Below are positions 57,439 through 64,000 of a stretch of DNA of 64,000 nucleotides, piece after piece. The stretch is taken from the NCBI GenBank assembly GCA_002633025.1, contig NMRB01000631.1:146050-210049 (forward strand), given 5' to 3'. Every line of letters starts with the position of its first letter. The first letter of the stretch is position 1. Below the pieces are notes generated by a model, which did not search any database, was not told the origin of the DNA, and saw only the letters and a list, made by a program, of their open reading frames with translations. The stretch comes from Notospermus geniculatus (taxonomy: Eukaryota > Nemertea > Pilidiophora > Heteronemertea > Lineidae). Position numbers and translations under genes: made by a program.

Positions 57439-57876
57439 AAAAAATAGGTTGCGCCAGACCAGGGAGAATCGAGCACAATAAGTTAGTTAAGACCTATGTT
57501 TCGTTCCCGGTTCGCCGATTTTTCGCTCAGATTTACTGGACTACATGTAGAACACACATTTCCCAATTTCAAAGTGAATTTTAAAGCAGTACACTTATTG
57601 ATAAATATCTATGATTTTTTATGAACATAATATGAAGTAATGATTAACATGGCGGAATGTCAACTCGTTACCATGACAACGTGAGTTCCGGATCACGGAT
57701 GGTTGCTCAGGAGATTTTTGCACGTTGCCATCTGGTGAAATATGATTTGTTCCAATTACCAGAAGTTGTGATTTGTTGTGTTGTGTGGCTGGAGGTTACA
57801 GCAACTCAAATGACGATTAATGTGGATATAAAAGAGACACTCGCCTGAAGGAAGTCACGATACCAAATGGGCAAAG
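57439..57876 (+). repeat. Direct repeat, copy 2, starting at a single N
   Basis: Starts immediately after the N and matches 57002-57437 to its last base, then continues into unique DNA (ACTCAAGATATACC). Exact coincidence of repeat borders with the N suggests two overlapping contig ends or haplotypes that were not merged. Confidence 0.95.
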
Positions 57877-59972
57877 ACTCAAGATATACCAATTACAACC
57901 CAGGTTTAGCCTTCCAACATTTAGGTCCAACAAGATTTTTTTCACAAATCTTCGGTCCATCAAACAGTAGAGGTCTCAGTACGGTTAGTGATGAAACCCG
58001 AAACGAAACGAAACGAAATGAAATCATCGAAACGGGCATGATTTGCATCAATTCATTTTCGTTTTATTGTCTTCATTTAATATCGATATTTAAGTGGTTA
58101 ACGTAGAATCTGCTCCGACAATGACCCTTGCTTTATGCACCAACCGAATGAGTGAAGAAAACGTAGAACAAAAGCTGGCGGTAATTTGAGGAGTATTGAA
58201 GGGAATTTCGCCGTACATGATGATTCTGATTGATTTTAAAATACAAATTTGATTTTGTGTGGTATGTCGAAAAAAACGTCAATCTCAAGGCGGAAGCATA
58301 GGTCTACATCTGCAACATAGTGACACTTGATTAGGCCTACGTTAATTCTCAAATTCCTCGCGAGTCCCATTTCGGTTCGTTTTATTCCGGGATTTATCAC
58401 TGACCGTCTCAGTACACAGGCAACATTTTAGCAACCACCGAACAACATTGAGAGTTACAACATTATGTTGGAAAATTGTTGTCTATAGTGTACATGTACG
58501 TGTGTGTAGGGGGAAAAATTCCAAGAAACATATTGTTAAATTTAGTGCAGTTTTGTTGGCTAGGGCATACTCGATCAAACGATCGTCTGTCTCTCCGGTA
58601 TTCACATGCAGTTGAAAATGCTGGGAAAGTGTTACAAGTGTAGAGGAAGTTTAAGAGCAGTGGTTTCCAATTATAATTTGAGTTTTCCACCTGAGTAAAA
58701 AAAATTTCTTTGTGCAAAGGTTTCACTCAGTGATAGTTTTCTAATTTCACGTTCTTCACCGTCATTACCATAATTATTTTGTTTGAATTATTACATTACT
58801 ACTGAAGACAGCCAGAATGTGCTTGCATGTAGCACCTGGATATATGCAAATGAATAAAATTAGAACTCCAAAGCTTCTGCTCACGATCAAATATAACCTA
58901 ATTTCAACTTCACTACTGAATTAAACAAGAAAAGGACATCGGAGCGATGTCTATGGTTTCCGATGATAAGTTACTACTCTAGAGCTAGTTATCTGTGACC
59001 TTGACCTCTGACCTTGAGAAGTATTGCGTAACTGGAACAGGGATCCTTGATTAAACAAATAGGGGATGGTTAATGCAGGCTTCTAATTAGTTTTCCCCTG
59101 AAATTCTGAGTAGATTTGCACTTTAGAACTGTTTGACCTTGACCTCTGACCTTCANGGATAGATAGTCGGTGAGCAAGACATAAAACCTGCCATTCGTCA
59201 GCGGGTAATCTAATTGATTCGCTTTTCTCCTGACACATCTGAATTATTGAAGTAAATGTGGACAATTTCCTCATATTTACCATCGAGCTGCGACACAAGC
59301 CAATAGACAGGTATGGAATATAATGAAATTATGCAATGGAACACGACTTTTTCTCTCTCTACGTAATACATTGTTTATGCTCTCAAGTTAATTTTGCTTC
59401 CAAAACTGCTCAAAGAACTGCACCATGCAGTGCGATTCTTGTAATGAAAGAGACAAACCATAATAATGAATACCTTAACGGTTTAAATAAGGATTTTAGC
59501 ATTCTGCAAACATTTTTATCCATAATTCATTTCTTGCAGTCGAACATGATTGCTGATTCTCGCTTCAACATAAAGTGCAAATTTTATTAGGAATGGTTGT
59601 GTAAATTTCATAAAACAAGGGGCTTTGATGGTTGAAACCTCCGCTGTAACGATCGGTGGCCAGTGTCATCCATACGTTGCTACATGTACGTGCATGCGTC
59701 TGTACATTGTACAAATCCCATTCTTGTTGCTCACAAAAGCCTTGCTGCCTTGAATCGTATGACTTCATTAATCAATTCAGTCACTAGGCTCTCAATCCTG
59801 ATATACGCATACATGTACAACCATCACAAACAAACGTTTTTAGTGCTAGCTATTGTATAGACACAAAATGAGATTGATGAGAGCCATCTTGTGGCAACAC
59901 AGAGAAGTGTTGCCCCAAGTCGCAGATCGTTCGCATTGATTATTTAGGGTCAAACACGCAGAAGGAGATCAT
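57877..59972. other. No supported gene; TGACCT-rich words
   Basis: TGACCTTGACCTCTGACCTT occurs identically at 58996 and 59134, 138 bp apart. An N lies at 59156. Short frames have no motifs. Confidence 0.4.
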
Positions 59973-60090
59973 GGACCATATGAATAAAAACTAACAAATG
60001 CTTTCACTTCAGATTTGTACAGCATTGCCTAGTGCATTTGTATTGCAAAATTCAAGTAAACGCATTTGCTAGTCTTTTTTCATATGACCC
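59973..60090 (-). mobile_element. CATATGAATAAA MITE, copy 1
   Basis: GGACCATATGAATAAAAAC at the left is mirrored by GTCTTTTTTCATATGACCC at the right, followed inward by ACAAATGCTTTCACTT and AAGTAAACGCATTTGCT. The core GTACAGCATTGCCTAGTGC matches the reverse complement of the core of the 63177-63290 copy. Confidence 0.85.
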
Positions 60091-62633
60091 ATCCTCCCTC
60101 CTAAATTCTAACGTTTCAGCTACCATCGTAACCAATCTTGTCATACACCTAACCATGTAGCCAGGGACGACCACGACATTCCTCTGCAGCCTGCGAAGTG
60201 GTTAATGATCTAAGAATACCTTCTGATCAGTGGATGTTGCCTGTAATTACCGATATTAATAATAGAAGCTGATTGCCCTCTCAACGCAGACTGGCCAAGA
60301 CCTCGTCTGACTCGTCCCCAAATAACTCCAGCCAGCGTTAGACACAACTCATTGACTCATTTGATTGAGGCAATTATGTGTGAAGATGATCAAAATTAGT
60401 GCCATCATTTTGGAAAAGTCTGGTACACAGCCATCAAAATAGATAGTCCCGTTCGTGTCTTAGACCATCAAATTGGCTCCCCTGCAAGTTACTTCGCTGT
60501 AACTCGAAACATGTCACGAATCTACCAATTCCAGTGCTGTCTGTTCCAAATTTATTGCAACTACCGCCATTGTGGAACTTGTAAGTCAGATACCTAATGA
60601 GACAAAGACAAGAGGATCAATTTCATTTGATACAGAGTGAGGAACCTTTTGAAAATCATCCTTCCATGTCCAATCTTGAACTGAGGAGCTGCAGCGAAAC
60701 ACTTTGGACATGTTGGATGGTCAGATTATTCCACGTCTGACTGAAGAATTGTTCGGGCCATCCTGAGGTACAGAGCTTCCCCACGGCATACAAACGTTTG
60801 TACGCGATGGCAAAAGGAGTGAGCATTCAGAACCCTACCTCAGAATGTGTTTTGGCATGATTCCCAAATTTTCTCGTTAACTCATTTCAACAGAAACTAC
60901 CCTTCCTGTAAATCAATGTATTCTGCGGGAAATAATAAACATTCACTGCTTTGACATTATTCAGGAACTGCAACTCTGACGTGTTCTTTGTGTGGTCATT
61001 TGAATGCTTAAAATGTTCTCATTCTACGTCTTCCTCAACCAGGTCACGAACGGTCTTTGAGTGCAGATACTGTTTTATTTGGACACGTATTTATGGACAG
61101 CATGCGTCACTTAATTCATCTTCCCATTAAAAATATCCAATTCGTCGCAATGTTTAGCCTGATAATATCTAATTAACCGGCTGATGGACGCACTAATTGG
61201 CTCGTAAATGCCTGATAGGTCACCCATGGCACATACTTCGCGCTGGCATGATCGGTTTGTACTTGAGAAGCAGCATTTACTCAATGCGAAGATGCGGTGA
61301 GGTCGGGTTCATCGTTCACATGGATGAGAAAATCACCAATATTTGTCCTACTGCAACAAGTCTTCGGTTGATTACCGTTCTGACTGTACATTCAACTGCC
61401 ATACATGTATTTGGCCCAGTTACATCTGCCACATGCACTGCAAACTCTAGAGTGTCAATTTCGTAGCTGGAATCAATTTCGTAGCTGGACCTCCCCAGCA
61501 GATCAACCGTCAGCCTCACCAGACTGCCTGGTTGTTTGACCTCCCAAAACCACGGATTGAGAGTAGTCGAGTGTGCCCTGCACTGAAGCGGGAGCCCGGT
61601 GGTTGGCCCATCGTGAGTTGCTACAGCTTGTTATTTGCGACGTTTCTCGGCTGCAACTTCCTGCATTGTGCAGCGTCCAAGCAGGCCGTAATCTCGAGTT
61701 GGTAGCTTCCTCAATCCACTTTATCTGTCAACAATCAGGTCTCGTTTCGTCTCCTGTTGGGAATGTGTTCTGTTGATGGGTACCCAGGGTCACATTGTTG
61801 TATCATTTCCCCTTTATCGAAGTTATGGCCACATGCATTGCCAAGGGCCAATTCCTTCCACCAGAGACACATGACCTTGCACCGGTATACCAGTGGGACA
61901 TGCTCCGTACTTACTTTATTTTATTCAGGTGATTCTGCGAGGTCACAGAAGCTTTTGTATTCAATCTGACAATCCATCCTCATACTCATTCTCCTCTCGA
62001 GCTAATGTCATTAAAGCAAAGAATAGCCATCACACTGTGTCATGTGTCATCCCCTATTCAACCCCGCCCGAGACGTCTCCGTAAATCCTATATCTCCCAT
62101 TTCACTCGCCCGGTTAAGCAGTTTATCACTGCCTAGGAAATTGGTCTAGCCCCCATAATCCACAAGTGTCGGGTTCGATAGATCCTCCCAGGAAGGTGTT
62201 GGCGAGACGAGCCTGCAGTTACACATTGGGACATGCGACGGTGATCCGTGAAGAGATGTTTGTAGTCTTGATGGTGTTGGGAAGTAGCCGGCAGGAAGCC
62301 ACCATCGATAGCTCTTCAAAAGTAAAAAATCTGTTATCGCGGCACCGATTTGGTCAGCTGTGAATACCCAATGCGGTAGTCGTGTCACGCCATCAGCTAT
62401 CTTCATCGTTTTGGACGAAACGCATGCTGCTGTGTACAGAACGTTGTATTTTGGGTATTTTCTACGTAAAAGTTAATTGATATCTATGGTGAAGAGACGT
62501 TTTAATGAATACTAGCCGAACCAAGATGACGTATAAGCAATAAGTTGAGAACCGGCGAACATCCGACAACTAATTGTTGTCCCGGTGTCGTCCGTTTTGG
62601 GAACTAGTGTCTGCGAGTTTAGCATCCTGAGGT
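60091..62633. other. No supported gene
   Basis: Plus-strand frames (61197, 61573, 61757) and the minus-strand frame at 61316 have no recognised domains. The latter has a small duplication (AGCTACGAAATTGA at about 61465 and 61481, minus sense). GTCGGGTTCGATAGATCC at 62167 is a weak B-box-like word without a matching A box. Confidence 0.35.
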
Positions 62634-62764
62634 AAGGCCCGTTTCCACCGAACGCGATTCACTGACGCCCGCGGCAAAGGGCTTTGTTATTTCCCGCCGC
62701 ACTGCACGCAAACAAAGGTAAATCGCGCGCGTTGCCCAATCACACGCAGGTGGAAACAGGCCTT
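62634..62764. mobile_element. 131-bp MITE with AAGGCCCGTTTCCACC ends
   Basis: The left end AAGGCCCGTTTCCACC is mirrored by GGTGGAAACAGGCCTT at the right. The interior is CG-rich (CCGCGGCAAAGG, AATCGCGCGCG). It directly abuts the next MITE, which begins at 62766. Confidence 0.75.
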
Positions 62765-62970
62765 TAGGCCTGCTTTCCATTGGAGCGTTTTCGTGCGCGG
62801 AATTCTGTTCCGAAAAGTCGACCCAATTCATTTTCACTTAGCCGTTTCCATGACCGCGTTTCGGGAATCGCGAGACAAGCGCGAGAGGATCGACTTTCTT
62901 TCCTCGGGAGCGAGAGGCCCGCGCGCGGAGAAAAAAGTCAATCTCAAATCGCCTTTTTTTGCTCGCACCT

Positions 62971-63481
62971 GCCTGCTTTCCATTGGAGCGTTTCCGCGTG
63001 CGGAATTCTGTGCGGAAAAGTCGATCCAATCCATTTTCATTGGCTGTTTCCATGAAAGCGTTTTGGCAATCGCGAGATCAGCACGAGGGGATCGACTTTG
63101 CTTTCTCGCGAGCGAGAGGCCCGCGCGCGGGAAAAAAAGTCGATGTCGAATCGACTTTTTTTCCAACTGGAACATGGGGTCATATGAATAAAGAGTAGCA
63201 AATGCTTTTACTTGAATTTTGCAGTACAAATGTATTAGGCAATGCTGTACATGAAGTAAAAGCATTTGCTCGTCTTTATTCATATGACCCATGGTTTCTG
63301 AGCCATGTTGAAAGTATGTACGCGGCCGCAGATCGTCAGGGGAACACGACAGCAGTACCAATTCGGCGCCAACCACCCTGTGTCGTAACGCGTGAATGGA
63401 AAAGGTCACAAAACTCGTACGCGTCTCGCTTGCCTCCGCGCGTGTAACTCGCGCGCTGAAACGCTCCGATGGAAAGCAGGC
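62971..63481. mobile_element. Inner copy of the AGGCCTGCTTTCC MITE
   Basis: Starts GCCTGCTTTCCATTGGAGCG and ends CGCTCCGATGGAAAGCAGGC. Its left arm aligns with 62766-62960 (GCGGAATTCTGT, GAAAAGTCGA, GCGAGAGGCCCGCGCGCG). Its right arm aligns with 63500-63660 (CAGTACCAATTCGGCGC, GTCTCGCTTGCCTCCGCGC). It is itself interrupted by the 63177-63290 MITE. Confidence 0.8.
63177..63290 (+). mobile_element. CATATGAATAAA MITE, copy 2, innermost in the nest
   Basis: GGGTCATATGAATAAAGAG is mirrored by CTTTATTCATATGACCC. The inner inverted block is GCAAATGCTTTTACTT against AAGTAAAAGCATTTGC, and the core is TATTAGGCAATGCTGTAC. The same element occurs at 59973-60090 in the opposite orientation. ATGG follows the right end and CATG precedes the left, so the target duplication is ambiguous. 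Confidence 0.9.
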
Positions 63482-63663
63482 TGCGCGTTTTGATTTTTGA
63501 GCCATGTTGAAAAGACCGGTATGTACCCGATAGCAGTACCAATTCGGCGCGAACCTTCTGTATCGTAACGCGTGAATGGAAACGGTTACAAATCTCGCAG
63601 GCGTCTCGCTTGCCTCCGCGCTTGTAAATCGCGCGCGGAATCGCTCCAATGGAAAGCAGGCCT

Positions 63664-63816
63664 GCACGCGTACGGCGTATAGCGTCGAGCGTAACGCGCA
63701 TAGCGTAAAAATACTTCTACATGTAGCTTGAGTCAATGAGCTGTTCACACGTTACTGCTGGAGCGCATTACGCTCAACGCCGTACGCCTACGCGTGCCCG
63801 TGTGAACGAGGCATTA
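63664..63816. mobile_element. Inverted-repeat element with CG-rich arms, left end truncated
   Basis: GCACGCGTACGGCGTATAGC and GTCGAGCGTAACGCGCATAG (63664-63705) are mirrored by GAGCGCATTACGCTCAACGC and CGTACGCCTACGCGTGC (63762-63798). The right terminus reads CGTGTGAACGAGGCATTA. The equivalent left terminus seems to be missing at the border with the preceding MITE. Confidence 0.65.
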
Positions 63817-63817
63817 T

Positions 63818-63880
63818 CAGTGGTTCTTAGCGCTCGCATCCTACGTAACCGGTGATGTAGGGAGCGAGCAAGAATCACTG
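63818..63880. repeat. 63-bp hairpin
   Basis: CAGTGGTTCTTAGCGCTCGC...CCTAC and GTAGGGAGCGAGCAAGAATCACTG are inverted with few mismatches and a short loop. It is probably another minimal MITE next to the CG-rich element. Confidence 0.6.
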
Positions 63881-64000
63881 ATTCGCTATTCTTCAAGGTC
63901 ACGAAACTACGTCAGGACCATTCTCGGCAGCTAATGTCCACCAGAAAAGGCAGTCGGATTTTTTTACGTTCAACTTCTTCTGTGCGGTACACTGAAATAA

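Larger units (their letters stand above)
62766..63663. mobile_element. MITE with AGGCCTGCTTTCCATTGGAG ends, containing a second copy of itself
   Basis: The outer left arm (62766-62970) and outer right arm (63482-63663) end in AGGCCTGCTTTCCATTGG and CCAATGGAAAGCAGGCCT. A second copy of the same element fills the middle (62971-63481). The 304-codon minus-strand frame across this region (62834-63748) exists because CG-rich arms lack stops. It shows repeated peptide blocks from the duplicated arms and is not a gene. Confidence 0.8.

Noticed and set aside
57218-57848. Tandem pair of identical 63-residue genes
   Set aside because: The frames lie in a direct repeat that meets exactly at a single N, probably an assembly artefact, and the peptide has no recognised domain.
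62160-62190. Second tRNA or SINE head at GGGTTCGATAGATCC
   Set aside because: Only a degenerate B-box-like word; no A box or stem structure.
62834-63748. 304-codon minus-strand frame, longest in the window
   Set aside because: It crosses nested MITE copies. Its repeated peptide blocks mirror the duplicated arms, and CG-rich arms simply lack stop codons.
1-64000. CRISPR arrays, operons, bacterial promoters or viral genes
   Set aside because: No evenly spaced identical short repeats, no dense collinear coding and no recognisable viral genes. The window has the character of animal nuclear DNA.

Overview
This window looks like a gene-poor, repeat-dense piece of an animal nuclear genome, most likely a marine invertebrate. 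It is AT-rich, has no operon-like coding, and carries assembly gaps. Short palindromes such as TACATGTA and TAGGCCTA recur throughout, and mini-transposons (MITEs), SINE-like and non-LTR remnants are common. The word usage and the ACGGACGACG...GTGAGCTAAAAA dispersed repeat fit a marine deuterostome or lophotrochozoan, but I cannot name the species. No complete protein-coding gene could be recognised. The only coding evidence is a few candidate exons and one degenerate reverse-transcriptase tail.

Layout. 0-10.5 kb: a 408-bp MITE with compound ends (91-498), a candidate terminal exon on the minus strand (886-1106), a 404-bp foldback (5416-5819), a short dispersed repeat with an inverted end, then an N gap (10512-11127) next to a minisatellite. 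11.2-18 kb: a dispersed repeat with a second copy at 52 kb, a perfect 32-bp-arm palindrome (16096-16160), a GGGGCGGATC-ended element, and the first of three copies of a 149-bp TA-flanked MITE. 18.1-21 kb: the best coding candidates, namely a minus-strand first exon and a head-to-head plus-strand chain of phase-compatible open exons. 19.9-29.4 kb: a dense block of MITEs, including three copies of a long-inverted-repeat TA element and a tRNA-like SINE.

33-34 kb holds a TTAA-flanked piggyBac-like non-autonomous element. 36.9-37.1 kb is a large cruciform-forming palindrome. 37.9-41.6 kb contains two tandemly arranged copies of a 1.5-2 kb segment, each holding a 1.14-kb element whose roughly 300-bp inverted repeats end in hairpins. 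41.7-41.8 kb is degenerate telomere-like DNA. 43-50 kb holds several more MITEs and a frameshifted non-LTR retrotransposon C-terminus. 54.9-55.4 kb is a 244-bp tandem duplication. 57.0-57.9 kb is a 437-bp direct repeat that meets exactly at a single N and is probably an assembly artefact. 59.9-63.9 kb ends in a three-level nest of MITEs.

The most interesting theme is the variety of small inverted-repeat elements. Many unrelated families share a similar terminal skeleton (a GGCCC-type block followed by a short spacer and a CACAC/CACC block). Several retain clear target-site duplications (TA, TTAA or TTTAA).
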